From: Xanthostigma xanthostigma
Lineage: Eukaryota; Arthropoda; Insecta; Raphidioptera; Raphidiidae
Assembly (NCBI GenBank): GCA_963575645.1
Contig: OY754469.1
Coordinates: 20,354,001-20,418,000 of the forward strand
Reading direction: 5' to 3'
Length of the DNA: 64,000 nucleotides
Shown here: positions 10,325 to 22,439 of the stretch, one piece after another
Layout: each line of letters starts with the position of its first letter
Numbering within the stretch: position 1 is the first letter of the stretch
Position numbers and translations under genes: made by a program
Notes under the pieces: generated by a model
What the model saw: the letters and a program-made list of their open reading frames with translations, nothing else
Databases searched by the model: none
Told to the model about the DNA's origin: nothing

Positions 10325-12050
10325 CTTCTCTTCGAATATACCAACTTGCAACTCCTGACCAACATAAAATACCTGGGTGTAATCCTTGACAATAAACTCA
10401 CCTGGAAACCATACCTTACAGAGCTACGAAGAAGCTGCTGTAAAAATATCGACCTCATTAAAACACTCTCCCACCACACATGGGGAAGCGAAACAACACA
10501 ATTGCTACATATATTCAAAGCGCTAATAAGGTCAAAAATAGAATACGCTTGCATAGCCTACGCATCGGCCAAGAAAAGTGTCCTTAAATTAATAGAAGTA
10601 GTCTATAACAACGCCCTAAGAATCGCTACAGGAGCCCTCAAGACCACACCTCTAAATAGTCTATACTCAATATCTGGAGAAATGCCTCCATCAACTCGTC
10701 GGGAGATGATAACAGTTTCATACTACGCTAAAATAAAATCCAGTCCATCACATTTAAATCATAAGAAAATGACAGCCCCAAATTACAAACACACCTATGA
10801 AAATAACGCCAACTTACAAATTCCAGCAAATATCGCAGCAAATAAACTAAGTAGAATTTACAAAATAGACAACCTGCAAATTATACCAAGCAGCATAAAC
10901 TTCCCACCTTGGATGTTTGAATATCCGAAACTCCACCTAGAACTACAAAAATTCAATAAACAAGAAACAAGCCCCAAAATAATCCAGGCAGAACTAAACT
11001 TACTCCTAGAAAACTACAAAAACTCAATCCAAGTTTATACCGACGGCTCCAAAACAGAAAGTGGCACGGCTTGCGCCTATATTATCGACGGAAAAATAAA
11101 TAAAATCACCCTACACAAAGAAGCGAGTATATTCACAGCTGAACTACAGGCAATAAAATCAAGTCTAACCGAAATACAAAACAATCCAACTGATAAAGGC
11201 AAGGACATTGTCATCTTAAGCGATTCCCTCAGCTCACTACAAGCAATAAACAGTCTCTATCCAAAAAATCCTATAATCCAAGAAATCCAGCACCACATCC
11301 ACCAACTTCGTCTAAACCAAAGTACAACAAACCTTATCTGGATACCTTCACACACCGGTATATATGGAAACGAAAGAGCTGACCTCAACGCTAAAGAAGC
11401 AATCTCCTCCGCTGAAATTATCAATGAAAACATCACACTGACAGACACAATAGCCTTAATAAAAAGAACATGCAAGAAAAACTGGACCCACTACTGGCAA
11501 GAAATTGAATCAAATTTCCTCAACAAAATAAAAGAAGACACCGATTACTGGAAACCGCCCATAGCCCTTACAAAACAACAAGAAATAGCACTGATCAGAC
11601 TAAGAACAGGACATAATAAAATTACCCATAGCTACTTATTTAAAAAAGAAAACTTACCAAACTGTGATATCTGCCACGAAAGACTGACAACAGAGCATAT
11701 CCTCGTTGACTGCATCAAGTACTTTCAAATCAGACTGAAGTACAATTTAGCTGAAAATTTAAAACAAATATTAAATAACACTACACAAAACGTAAAAAAA
11801 TTAACAGATTTTATAACAGAAACAGGAATTATAAATAACCTATAATACTTACCTTCCCTACCAACTACCTACCCCAAACCCTATCAATTTGGCATTGTAA
11901 AACTCCATTTTATGTAAATCACAATACTTACCTTACTTTGTATATTATTATATGTATATTTTTTTTATATTCTTATATTTTTATATTTTTTTTGTATGCT
12001 AATGGCTTTTAGCCGAAGCATTAATTCTATAATAAAAAAAAAAAAAAAAA
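10325..12050 (+). mobile_element. 5'-truncated LINE (RNase H-bearing non-LTR retrotransposon)
   Basis: Carries the C-terminal part of ORF2 (10346-11845), about 170 bp of 3' UTR ending ttttagccgaagcattaat, and a 17-bp A-tail (12034-12050). The catalytic palm of the reverse transcriptase is missing, as expected from incomplete target-primed reverse transcription. Target duplications were not resolved. The reading frame is intact to its stop, so this is a fairly young copy for the window. The RNase H plus CCHC order points to the I/Outcast/LOA/R1 side of LINE diversity. Confidence 0.88.
10346..11845 (+). CDS. Partial LINE ORF2: reverse transcriptase end, RNase H, CCHC
   Basis: A 499-codon frame, open without an authentic ATG: the first codon is TTG and similarity probably starts a few codons earlier, so the true start is lost. 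Residues 1-130 resemble the reverse transcriptase thumb region, with IKYLGVILDNKLTW at 7-20. Residues 228-352 are RNase H: YTDGS with D233, E266 in FTAELQAI, D293 in LSDSL and D346 in ERADLNAK, plus SHTGIYGN, so all four catalytic acidic residues are present. Residues 440-456 form C-X2-C-X7-H-X4-C. In complete elements RNase H removes the RNA strand during target-primed cDNA synthesis. Without the polymerase palm and upstream ORF this copy cannot move itself. Confidence 0.9.
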   Translation: MQLLTNIKYLGVILDNKLTWKPYLTELRRSCCKNIDLIKTLSHHTWGSETTQLLHIFKALIRSKIEYACIAYASAKKSVLKLIEVVYNNALRIATGALKTTPLNSLYSISGEMPPSTRREMITVSYYAKIKSSPSHLNHKKMTAPNYKHTYENNANLQIPANIAANKLSRIYKIDNLQIIPSSINFPPWMFEYPKLHLELQKFNKQETSPKIIQAELNLLLENYKNSIQVYTDGSKTESGTACAYIIDGKINKITLHKEASIFTAELQAIKSSLTEIQNNPTDKGKDIVILSDSLSSLQAINSLYPKNPIIQEIQHHIHQLRLNQSTTNLIWIPSHTGIYGNERADLNAKEAISSAEIINENITLTDTIALIKRTCKKNWTHYWQEIESNFLNKIKEDTDYWKPPIALTKQQEIALIRLRTGHNKITHSYLFKKENLPNCDICHERLTTEHILVDCIKYFQIRLKYNLAENLKQILNNTTQNVKKLTDFITETGIINNL

Positions 12051-12198
12051 TCTTTTCATAGACCCTTTGCATGACTATGCTTAAAAATATCCCTAGATAT
12101 ACCTACGGACTGCCTGATAAAAAAAATACATTTTCCAGGGTTTGTGTCATATAGTATACATATTGTAACTTCCTTTTTGCAGCACTTATAGTTTAGGA

Positions 12199-12465
12199 TA
12201 GGGTGACCATTTTTATCGTAACACAATGTGGGACAGAAAATGTTTGTTCAGTTTGCTGAGAAAAGACTTTTTTTTTGAAGAGTAAATAAAAAGATCAAGA
12301 TCGTCCCTGCCCTTGCGCAGACTAACGTTTGTACTTAATAGTCAAAATGTAATCGAATATTGTAAAATGTATGTAATGGGGGACATTTTCCGGGACACAT
12401 TAATGCGGGACACGGGGCTTCAATGCGGGACTGTCCCAGAAAATTCGGAACGGTTGGTCACCCTA
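12199..12465. mobile_element. hAT-type MITE
   Basis: Ends tagggtgacca and tggtcaccct(a) are inverted copies. Flanking 8-mers gtttagga (12191-12198) and gtttaaga (12466-12473) match at 7 of 8. The interior holds gggaca(t/c) and gcgggac blocks, a subterminal pattern also seen in the hAT at 53879-54431. No coding frame. Confidence 0.8.
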
Positions 12466-12705
12466 GTTTAAGAGCTAACTGTTAGAGGACTGTGACAGAC
12501 AGACAGAATAGTAGGGGTCTACTCTTTGGGTGCGGAATCCTTAAAATGGTGAACGAATGTCATGAAACGTTACGTTGGAATTTACAGTACACTTTTGCGT
12601 ATACGGCGAAATGGTATGTATATTAGTGACTTTCTGGGGCAATTTGTTACTTTTGCAGCGCGAAATTTGGGTCTGCATATCCGGAACAAATATTCAGTCA
12701 ATTCA

Positions 12706-13272
12706 CCATAGGAACTGATTCTAGTGCTCTCTGGGGGCAGAAAATAAAAGTTGTAGGTATATGCTTTAATCACATTTATATAATATTTCCTCCGACAGTT
12801 AGTTTATTGTAATGAGTGAACTAAAAAAAAAGAATTTATTCTTGTCTGAGATCTGATCATCTGTGAATATTATGGTTTCTAATGCATTTATATCATTGCT
12901 ACAAATAAATTTAAAAAAAGGATAGAAATTTTGGATTTAGTTAGGTTAAAAAGGATTTCATAATGACAGTTAACAAATTTTAATCATTATGGAATATGGA
13001 AAAATTTTTTTTTTATTTAATGGCAAAAATAAACTGATGTAGGTATATAAACAGAAAAGAAAAGAACTATAATGTGATTCGCTTTAAACACCTGTTCTCC
13101 TTCTACTAGATGTCTTAGAATTACCTAAATACTTAATAATATCAGTAATACTATTTATTTCGAATTTATTATCCATTATAAAAAAATTAAGTGACGTTTA
13201 CTTAAAATTGATTAAAATATATACAGCTTTTAATTTCTGCCACCAGGGAGCCCTAGAATCAGTTCCCATGGC
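12706..13272. mobile_element. Inverted-repeat element, about 55-bp arms
   Basis: The left arm around 12706-12763 (ggaactgattctagtgctc, then ggcagaaaataaaag) pairs with 13219-13272 (its inverted copy, ctagaatcagttccc). The 450-bp interior is AT-rich and featureless. No target duplication resolved, class unknown. Confidence 0.6.
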
Positions 13273-13840
13273 GAATAGAGCTTTTTGAGATTAGTCTCGA
13301 AATGGAGATCTTGTTAACTAAACTTACGACGAATTATACGTTATGTGCAGATTATTGGAAGCTTGTTGTAGTTACGCGACGATAACAGTTCTCGCTGATC
13401 AAAGCTATTGCGGCGCACTTTACATAGGACACCAACCATACATTACATTACTCTAGTTCTATATTTGGGGTTATAATTTGCCGCTGTATAATTTCCGTTA
13501 TGTCTACACGTTGCACAGTCGCGTCTGGACGGAGTCAGGACGGCGCGACGGGATCCGTCCGACACTTCGCCATCCAGCGTTCTTCGACCTCCCAGTCCCA
13601 TGCATAATCAAACTTCCCGTTCGACAAGGGCGTTCATCTGGGAATGTTCTCGAGATGTAGAAAATTAGAATGTTTTCAAAAGTGTGGTATATATTATAGA
13701 CTTTGAAAATTGTGGCTACTCTTGACAATTTTCCGGTAGCGACAACTGTTGGTATGTCTCCCTTAAATCAAGAACACACAATACCTTGCAATTCGTTTAA
13801 TTTGCAAAAATATCGTGAATTCTCGAGAGTGGGTAATAAC
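13273..13840. other. No supported gene; locally GC-rich patch 13510-13640
   Basis: Two overlapping short frames on opposite strands cover a GC-richer patch containing ggacggcgcgacgggatccg. No domain or repeat partner was recognised; it could be an element fragment. Confidence 0.4.
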
Positions 13841-14057
13841 TAGTGTCCGACTGAAAGTCGATTTCTGGCCGAATCCGATTAATTGATAATCGCCATAACA
13901 CTCGGTCGAAGCCGAAGGCTTAAAAAACCTAAGAAATTCAGTTTCCCACGTCTATCGCGCTTTCGCTCATTCATAACAGTTCGTTCAATTTCGGCGCTTG
14001 TTAGAAACCTACGGCTTTTCCCATTTGGGCCGAAGCCGAAGCTTCGGTTGGACACTA
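13841..14057. mobile_element. Possible hAT-like element without target duplication
   Basis: tagtgtccgac at 13841 faces ttggacacta ending at 14057, and gccgaagccgaag-type words sit near both ends. The flanking 8-mers do not match, so either a boundary is wrong or the duplication has decayed. Confidence 0.4.
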
Positions 14058-14322
14058 TCTAAGTCTGTTTCGACTTTGTCTTTTTGTTTGAATAGTACAT
14101 TATATGCCTTATGGAAAATTGGGGAAGAACTCTGTTTTACTAAAATATTCGCTGTGAAATGCCTAATTGGTACATTTGTTCGAAAAAATTATTTTTATTC
14201 TCCACCACATCTTTATCCAAACCAGTGTGATATATATGAAAAATGTGATGCCCTTAATTATTTTGCTGTCAAACCAAAATCTAATAGGTCAAACCGGTCC
14301 GAAAACCTAATTAGATAACAAG

Positions 14323-14590
14323 ATAACAAAAGGAGTGCCCTGTCCACCCCTGCACGCGTGTCCCTGTCTGCGTTTCTGTGTGTAAGTATCTGCTGAAGTA
14401 GGTTTTAGTAATCCTGCAGTTACTTTATGACTATACTCTAAAATGTTTGTGATTATATAACAAAAGGAGTGCCCTGTCCACCCCTGCACGCGTGTCCCTG
14501 TCTGCGTTTCTGTGTGTAAGTATCTGCTGAAGTAGGTTTTAGTAATCCTGCAGTTACTTTATGACTATACTCTAAAATGTTTGTGATTAT
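14323..14590. repeat. Perfect 134-bp tandem duplication, two copies
   Basis: Copy 1 (14323-14456) and copy 2 (14457-14590) start with ataacaaaaggagtgcc and read identically to the end (tttgtgattat). I saw no difference between copies, so the duplication is recent or an assembly artefact. The unit contains tgcacgcgtgtccctgtctg but no recognisable gene or element. Confidence 0.9.
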
Positions 14591-14750
14591 CTAGATTTGT
14601 GTTATTTGATTAAGTATGGAGATTGCAGCGGCACTAAGCTAATTTAGAAACTGCGCAGTGCCTTATGCGGTGAAAGAGTTAGCTTGCTATACCGACACTA
14701 AACTGGTGCCCGTTCTAACTACAGTCCTCTGTCATTTTATTAGACCTACA

Positions 14751-15112
14751 CTGCAAAAATAAGGGTATGTTTAAACAGTGTAATATGTCAGCAAAAACAT
14801 ACGTATGAACGAAAGAGCCAAGTTCGGTACAAAGAACAAGTGTGTTTCCGGCTTTTCCAAAAAAAAAAATAGTGAAATCTAAGACGATGGCAAGTTTTCA
14901 CTTGGTAAGTTTACATGCGCAAGTCATTTATTTACAATATAAAACATAAAAACTTGCCAAGTGAAAACATTGCATTTCTTAGATATCACTTCTTTTTTTT
15001 CAGCAAAATCGACAAACCCACTTGTTCCTTTGTATCGAACTTGGCCCTTTTTTCACATTAATATTTTTGCTGGAATATACTTATACTGTTTAAACATAGC
15101 TTATTTTTTCAG
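14751..15112. mobile_element. Foldback/MITE with long imperfect inverted repeats
   Basis: ctgcaaaaataag at the left edge faces cttattttttcag at the right. Moving inward, tgtttaaacagt, gccaagttcggtaca, aacaagtg and gcaagttttcacttgg each meet their complement, so most of the 360 bp can fold into one hairpin. A short relative lies at 44995-45065 (gccaagttcag, cttggccaagtt). No coding capacity. Confidence 0.7.
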
Positions 15113-15950
15113 CTATATACAATAGTCCATTATATCACACAACTAGACACGAGTAATCTTCGGACGACCTGTTGAAGCGTTCGGCTTGATGCTCCCAGCA
15201 CCGGCTAGATACTTATAAATTACGATAGTCACAGTCAGTCAGTTAATCAGTGAATGGCCAAAATAGTGATTTTAGGACACTTGTATCTTGGAAACTATTC
15301 CACCTAGAGTCTAGACGTTTGAAATTTGGTGCTTCTTTATGGGAACATTAACCTCTCCTGAAAAAATTCAGTTCTGTACCCTAAGTAGCCTCAAAGACAG
15401 AGTGTGTCTGAAAGGGCTCGAAATGCTTCGTGTAAATATAGTGTTCAATACTTGGCTGGTGTTCTCTGTGCGCTTCTTTGCGTTGATATAAATATAATAT
15501 GGATTCATATAAAACATCAGTATATTTTAAACATTTTATTTGTTCTTCGATTACTTCGTTCTAAAATGCTTGTTTGTTCAGTAAATGAATAAAATGTATG
15601 GAATTTATATTTGTACTAATATCATGCACAGTATTTTGAAAAAAAAAATGTTCGGTTTTTCGATAGTTTCGTTTGTTTGCTTTGTACCTACGTTAAATTG
15701 GAATTAATGCCATTCATTCTACCTTTAGATTTGATGTAACTATATTATTTTAAATTAATTCAAACACAGGATTTGAGGCAAAAAAATAACAATTTTGATT
15801 TGCTTACTCTATTGATAAACGTTTCGGCATCAATTTTGTGCCTTCCTTTTAAAACAGCAAATAACATAAATTTTATATATTGTTTTATGTATATTGCATT
15901 AATGTCAGCCAATTAAAGTATTTATTTAAAGCAAGTCAACCGGTCAAAAT
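15113..15950. other. No gene or recognised element
   Basis: AT-rich; a 62-codon frame at 15404-15592 has no motif. Short cagtcagtcag runs near 15230 hint at an old repeat tail. Confidence 0.5.
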
Positions 15951-15956
15951 TTTACA

Positions 15957-16119
15957 AAAAAAATTGGTTGTCTGTAAAGTCGGTTTACGGACGATAGTTT
16001 TACGTGATAACGTATTCCGCTCGAGGGTCAGGCGGAACGTGACACATTTCGGAACGTTACACTTTTTCGTGCATGCAGCCGGTGTTTCATCAATTTATAA
16101 GACGTTATCACGTCAAAAA
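15957..16119. mobile_element. Small inverted-repeat element, uninterrupted form
   Basis: ttttacgtgataacgt near the left pairs with acgttatcacgtcaaaa at the right. The same element occurs at 54917-55590, where a 491-bp segment interrupts it after attccg. This short copy therefore acts as the paralogous empty site. Confidence 0.65.
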
Positions 16120-16239
16120 AAAAACATGAGTGGTAGATAGGTACGTTCATTTTGATTAGAGATGTAGTTGAATAACTCATCCAACATAGGATCGATGCAC
16201 TGTGCAACGGTATTTCAAATCGCAATACTGCAATTCTTT

Positions 16240-16805
16240 ATTGGGAGCTGGCTCCGCTCACTAAAAAGAGTCGCTCAGAGGGAGTCGTTCAAAGGAGCGA
16301 CACTAGACAGTACGCACTACACAAGAGTGCAGACTGCAGAGTTGTGAACTGTCTGTTCAGGAGTCACGTAGCATTAACACAATATACACTCACCTCTGAG
16401 CTCATTTTAATATGATTCTGATCTTATATTATTCACATTTCGGGTAAAGTCTAATAAAAGCTTAGCAATAATAATGTTTATTGCTACAATATTATATGTC
16501 TTTGTCAACGACGTCAATGTGAATGATTTAAGTCACTGTTAAGCTTAGTACTATTACACTTACAGTGTGTCATTCAACATTAAATGACTCAGCAAAGATA
16601 ACTCCGTATGTGCAAAATTCACTAGTGCCTCTGTGGCATGTGCTGTGTGCGCTCTGTAAATGTGCGAATGCAACAGTACAGAACAGCTCAGCACAGAGCA
16701 ATGGCGCTTGGAGTGAATGATTCACAAAAAAAAGAGCGATTCGACCCGCTTTGAGAAAGGAATCGTTCATTATGAACGACTCGCTCAGGGGCGACACACC
16801 ACTAG
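16240..16805. mobile_element. Possible decayed hAT with gagtcgttca inverted blocks
   Basis: gagggagtcgttcaaagg (about 16278) and tgaacgactcgctcagggg (about 16775) face each other, and the right edge reads gcgacacaccacta, which resembles a hAT terminus. The left boundary and target duplication are not resolved. The minus-strand frame inside is not recognisable. Confidence 0.4.
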
Positions 16806-17348
16806 TTTTAATATTCTGTGCGGTTACACGCGAGACATTTAATTAAATTCAATCACGTTCCAACTATATAAACCGACAATTATCGAATTCATTGACTGGT
16901 TTTAGCTTCGACTGCCACTGGATAATGTCATAAAGTGCATATTCTATGTGTCTGTAAAATACTTCATTTTATGACTCTAGCTAAGTTCTATAAATTCATG
17001 AAGGACATTTTATTTTACTACGTACAAATGTACAGTGTGGATGTTCACATTTATGGCTGCTATGATTCTAATTTAAGCCTAACAATGTACTATATAAGCT
17101 TTCTTCTACCAGCATGTCAAGCGTGGATTCATGTTTTGGGACCGTTGTACATCAGAACTCCATGCAGTCTTTTCAATGCAGAATTATTTGAAATGTTGAA
17201 TTTCGGGATAGCTGCAAGACTCATTTCATAATAAAAATCAAACCTAACTTCTCTCTCTGATTATTTGTATTTTTTTAACTCGCTTTGTCACTTACAAAAG
17301 CATATTGGAAAGTATTCAACATTCCATAATAGTGTAATTATTATCAAA
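16806..17348. other. No supported gene
   Basis: A 98-codon frame at 16935-17231 has no signal or domain that I can defend; the remainder is AT-rich spacer. Confidence 0.45.
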
Positions 17349-17603
17349 TCTATACTAATATTATAAAGAGAGAGTGCGAATTTTGTGAGTTTGTGTATAT
17401 GCGGAGGGTAATCTCCGAAACTACTCACCCGATATCAATTTTTTTTCACCAATATTTAGAATCGACCTCCAGGATGAACATATAGGCTATATATTATCGC
17501 GTTAAAATAAAAGCGCTTTTTGTGGAGACTAATTTTGCAACGTAAGTCGACGAATAATGGTAGCAATCTACAAATTCGGGCGAAACCGGACCAGACCACT
17601 AGT
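17349..17603 (+). mobile_element. Helitron-like short element, second subfamily
   Basis: Starts tctatactaatattataaag and ends in cgggcgaaaccgg ... ccactagt. Characteristic internal words are ctccgaaactactcacccg, ccaatatttagaat and gcgttaaaataaaagcgc. The same subfamily lies on the minus strand at 22440-22678 and, split by a pogo-like insertion, at 55735-57290. It provides the empty-site comparison for that insertion. Confidence 0.7.
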
Positions 17604-17676
17604 CTGTTATTATGTTCAAAATCACGGTATTAAAAATCGACAAAGCGCGTGGCTTCATCAATACAAAAAAAAAAAA

Positions 17677-17729
17677 ATCCAGCCAATTGGGCGATAGGAC
17701 CATTCCTACTTCAAAAATATTGACATTTA
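17677..17729 (-). repeat. Short recurrent motif with 'ccaattggctgg' core
   Basis: On the minus strand: tgtcaatatttttgaagta, ggaatggtcctatcg, cccaattggctgg. The same block occurs at 21645-21690, 33740-33785 and, degraded, 53465-53530. It is probably a conserved part of a larger dispersed element. Confidence 0.5.
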
Positions 17730-17759
17730 ACATATAGGTCAGTAGCAGAGTAAAAACCA

Positions 17760-20412
17760 GCCTAATTTCGAATTAATTAAGGAAAAACAGGAAGTTGCTT
17801 TAATCCTTTCAGTTTAGGTCTGAAATGAACATATTGGGTTTTCCCCCTTTTGCTAGGTGAGCTAAGACCGTTGCGTGTTGATTTATACCCAAAAAGACAT
17901 ATGTTTTAACAATATCTCATAAATAATCAACTCTATTAGAAAATTGTCTACGCAAATACTGAGTAAAATGAGTACCTACACCTTATATTTATATAATATA
18001 TCTCAAAACCTATGGATTCTAGCTTACACACATTATAAAATACAAAATTAAAGTACCTACATAAAATTTCCTACAAAAGAAAAAAACTATAGGTACCGTA
18101 TCCAAAGTATCTTATATAACTGTCCTATCAAAATAATAATACTATTTAAATTAAACCAACGTACTCTAGTAATTATAGGAGTGTGTTAATTAAATAGTAG
18201 TTCTCGCGTAGGAATTATAGACCTATCCGTAAGCTAACCAACAATGTCGACAAATTTCTTCACGTCCACCCCTCAGGGGTAATTCAAAGTAGTACTTTTG
18301 AGCTAAAAATGGAAACAGTCGACGCGAAGTCCTTTAGTTGAAAAGGTATTTAATTCTCATTCAGCTATTATAGACATATTTGTGAGCTATCAAAAAATTT
18401 GGAAAATTTGAAAGCGGACACTATGTTAACATTATTTTCGAGATCTTTTTTGAGACAAAGAGGTAAAATCTTTGAAAAATTGCATTTTTATGGTGTCCGC
18501 TTCCAACTTCTACATATATTTTAACGCACTTTGATAGGTCTATAAACCATATACGGTAATCTTAGATTTCGTTAGTACCCCGATATCTATACTAGAATTA
18601 TATATTTAGATAACCTAAAAAAAATTGGAAATGATTTACCACATAGTTTTCATGAACTGTCAGAAATAACAATATTTAGACAATTATTTTCAGTGGAAAG
18701 ATTAATTATTATTTATTTAGACCAGTAAAATGAAGATGATTTGATCCTTAAAATTTCCACAAAATCGCAAAAGGGCGTAAATGTGGGGGAACATTTATAC
18801 ATATAAGTACGATACACAATCTGTGGAACTTGTTAAAAAAGAGTTAAAAAACTGTGTTCCAAAATTTAATATTGCAACCATGGAAAAATTCTTCTAATTT
18901 TCGAGTAAGTGGTAACGGAGTTCGTCATTTCAAAATTAGATATTAACCTGTGTTGTAGGGTACTGAGACTGCATGATATTCGCGAAAGCCTTGTTTTCAT
19001 TTTGCCTCGCCAGGGACATGTTTACACAGTTTATTTGAAACTTTTTGGGACTCAGGGTTTTAAAAAGAAAAACAACAATTATGAATAAATAATCACCAAT
19101 TGGAATCCCGGAGCTTATGGAGACGCCATATGAATAATGGAACATCTCCGCGGTTATTCTCAAGGTTCGTTGGGTTGTTGTTAACATTCCACTCGTTGGA
19201 ACAGTTGTTATTTTTGTGTGTGGACCAAATCATATTAAAACAAGGTACGAATAATGTTAAAATTGACATCGCTGTTAAATTTCTGTCTCACTCTAACTTA
19301 TGTGATGTCAAATTTATTAGAAAGTGACAAAAAATTAACAGCACTCTTACATTCGCCATGCAGAAAGCACCGTTAATTGAAAACATCAATGGGTACGAGG
19401 TCTGCTAGTGTGTAAATGTGTAGTGTTGCACTTTTTAAAATACCTATATTGTAGACATGTTTATTTTGATTGCAATTGAACTTGACAACAGAAAAAGATT
19501 TAAATCTGCTTTGATTTATTATAACCAATAAGTCATATCCAGGAAAACCAGCTCAAGCGTAGAGGTGGACCGATATCTGTTGCATGAACTAATATGGCGT
19601 CAGCTACTGGGTAACACACACACGTTTGTGGCTTACATGTGTGTGGTGTCTATGAAATTAAACAACTTTGGTAACTATGGCGAAAACAGGTCGAAAGAAC
19701 CAAAGTTTTACCAGGTAGTGATAACAGCGCCATTTCGCGTGCGCCAGAAAACGGTCCATCTCGAAACACAGCAAACAAGAAGCTAGGTCTCCTGATTAAA
19801 CACTTCGTGATTATACCTAACTATTAACTCGGTTGTTTTCAATGCACAGTGTTTTATTTTGTCTGTACGTGTATGTGTTGTGATTAAGTTTATTGCGTGG
19901 AATCAGTTCAAAGCAAAAAAATATTACTGGTTCGCGGATTGCGGTTAATATACAAGTAGCCTGTTGTGTATATGTTACATAAGATATGTTATCAGGGTTA
20001 TTATTAACTGTATCATGTATGGAAGTGTTTTACGGTGTGCCCTGAAACACATAACTTCGGTTATATGAAAATTTAAATATGTGTCCTGCATGGGGACAGG
20101 GGTAGTTTATAGACGTTCGCCGTCAACTAATTAGCGACTATAGTAGAGCTTTGAAAATCTCATGGGGATAGCCCACAACAAAATCATCTGCTGATTTTGG
20201 TTCCCTATCTATCAAATATGAACAAATTCGAGCAATCTAGATACGAGTTATAACTATGTAGATAATATATACATTGAACTTTTTAGTCAAAAGGCGTTGA
20301 AACTAGAAACTGCCTTAGATTTACATATTATATTATTAAATATTTGTCAATGAATTGACAAATAGCTGTAGTATTTTGTGAGCAGGCTTAGGCACTGAGA
20401 CAGTGTTTGCTC
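17760..20412. other. Longest featureless stretch; no gene recognised
   Basis: Only short open frames without motifs (for example 19100-19327 and 19565-19786). Weak inverted pairs exist: atagacctatc near 18218 with gataggtctat near 18535, and gcggacac at 18413 with gtgtccgc at 18501. Near 19560 and 19755 gtggaccg/cggtccat also face each other. None has a target duplication. Confidence 0.5.
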
Positions 20413-20858
20413 TTTTACTATTCCAACCCATAAGTGGGGGAATGGTACTAGTTTAGGTCAAAATTCACTTTTGAAAATTTTACATTTTTTTTCGTTTTGA
20501 GGTCCTCCGAATCCAAAAAAAACATTTTCGGAAAAACTCTGTGCGTCTGTAAATCCGTTAGTATGTTACTCTGTTTGTCTGTGAGTACGATACAGGTCAA
20601 ACGGATTAACGGATTGAAACCAAATTTGAAGAGCCTTATTGTTATTCGATCGACGCATGCGCAGAAAAGATATATGCTGTAATGGTGTTTTTTGTATTAT
20701 CACGGTATACTTTTCATAACGGCTTATTATTCCATTTATTTTTTCAAAAAAGTTTCGTTAAATTTTTTTTCTAAACTTTACTTATAGTTTCGAAAATATT
20801 TTGAAAATAAAAAAAATCAGCTGTTCTTTTGTAGATCTGTCAGAAATAAATTAGTTAA
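20413..20858 (+). mobile_element. Dispersed repeat family F, copy 1
   Basis: Starts attccaacccataagtgg, continues with gttttgaggtcctccgaatcc, gtctgtgagtacgatacagg, gattgaaaccaaat and gacgcatgcgcag, and ends cagaaataaattagttaag. Copies: 36629-36845, 52108-52529, 53271-53385 (partial), 63230-63328 and the insert at 54981-55471 (minus). The gcgcatgcgca module of this family is amplified as a satellite at 63329-63905. No coding frame; class unknown. Confidence 0.65.
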
Positions 20859-20860
20859 GG

Positions 20861-21651
20861 CAACTTCACACGATGCAGGATTTCTTGCTCGCTTTGCAGC
20901 TTTGCACGCTACGCTGATGGATTGTGACGTAACTTATTGGTCCGCTGCTACTATATTGCTATATTTGGGTGATAGGTTCAGTGCTATTTTTCATGCAGCG
21001 CTGCCTGCTAGTTTGAGAGTTTGACCAATTATGAATTATACGTGATAATATCTGACATTCGTTAAATATGGTAATAATAAAATCGCAGGATTTATTTAGT
21101 GTACGGCGTTTCGTCTATAAATTTAGACTTTTTCATACAGAAAATTCAGAACAATAATTATATAATAATCTATAGATGAAACGTAGTACACTAAATAAAT
21201 TTAATATTTTTGTCCACAATCCTGCGATTTTTTTTATTGTTATTATCACGATGGACACGATATATTATATGGTTAAATATGGTGTTGTTTGAAAAAGTTT
21301 CAAGTGGACAGCGATGGGGCCAAAAGTTGTAAAATCAAAATGTAATTAATGAACTCGACAAGAAATAAGTTTTCGCTTTGATTTTTCTCTTCTCTCCCGA
21401 AGCTTGTCAATCATTATTAAAGTCATAGTAACAATTCGTCTTGACGAATTATTTCTTGCATAATCATTTCATCCATATTTAAATTTTAAATATAACTGGC
21501 AACCTAGCAAAACAGCGAGCAAACAATCAAGCTGCGTGTGAAGCGAAACTAGCAGCGCTCCCTACCAACCACCAAGCAGGATACTATTCATGGCAGCCTG
21601 CAAGACTCCAAGCAAGCAAGCGAGGTCGAAATCCTGCATCGTGTGAAGTTG
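20861..21651. mobile_element. Harbinger-like inverted-repeat element
   Basis: caacttcacacgatgcagga (20861) is matched by its inverted copy ending at 21651. Internal words (gcttgctcgctttgcagctt-like, gcaagcgag) continue the symmetry. Ends and GC-rich subterminal repeats resemble 33140-33660. A TTA lies near the left end but no matching right-side duplication was found, so the boundary is approximate. Confidence 0.55.
21061..21283. mobile_element. Foldback flanked by a 12-bp direct repeat, nested in 20861-21651
   Basis: gttaaatatggt occurs at 21061-21072 and 21272-21283. Between them, aaaatcgcaggatttattta, gtgtac and gtttcgtctata meet their inverted copies, giving a hairpin of about 170 bp. 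A 12-bp flanking duplication is unusually long for a cut-and-paste element. Confidence 0.55.
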
Positions 21652-22439
21652 GAATGGTCTCTCGTTGTCCAATTGGCTGGATTTTTAAAAATATTTTGTA
21701 TTAATTTTCCTTTCGGTTTTTTGAGGTCTCTGCAATGCGGAGGGCTGCAGTTTCACTAATACTATGCCTATGCGGTGATCTATCACTGTATCTGGTTTAA
21801 AATAAAAACCTTACTTATGCAATGCTCTACAAAATTAAAAAAATATTCTAAAATGTCGGAGTATTTTTTCGTCTTGAACTTCTATATAAATTGTGTTATA
21901 ATTAATATTGTATCGTATGAAAATAAATGAAGTACACAACTGAGAGAACACTAAATTCAAATAAACATCGTAACGGTGTATGCTTCTCCGATGTATAATA
22001 ATGTAGTCGGTGTATAACAAGTTTTCGATAACCTGATTTGTATTCTGCCTATGTAAATATTGTATACCTCCACTTCGCTGCAAGGTAAGTGCGATACACA
22101 ACAAAATACACGACAAATATGACAATGTTTATATGCTAGACATGTCGTACGACTTTCTCATTTGGGGTGCTCCATTTTGTTTGTGGATCTTGGGGGCGGG
22201 AATTGAACTCAATCAAGTAGTCTCTACTCTCTCGTGACGTTAACGCTTTTCTACTCTTTTCAACCGTTATACAAGTCCCCACTTAATTCCGTCTGGCTAT
22301 ACACACTTGGGATGATCTATTCCTGCAAAGACTTTTTGTAGCGTGGCTTTTGCTAACTTTCGTACTTGTTGACGTTGAAGTAAGAATTATACATTATGTG
22401 TTTGATCAATTCCAAGAAACAACTGGTAAAATATTTTGT
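21645..22439. other. Recurrent motif, then no recognised feature
   Basis: The 'ccaattggctgg' motif occupies about 21645-21690. The remainder is AT-rich, with a 96-codon minus-strand frame lacking motifs. Confidence 0.45.

Noticed and set aside
18213..18548. Facing atagacctatc/gataggtctat words
   Set aside because: Short inverted pair in AT-rich DNA without a duplication; too weak to call an element.
19559..19770. Facing gtggaccg/cggtccat words as hAT ends
   Set aside because: Only about 10 bp of imperfect symmetry and no target duplication.
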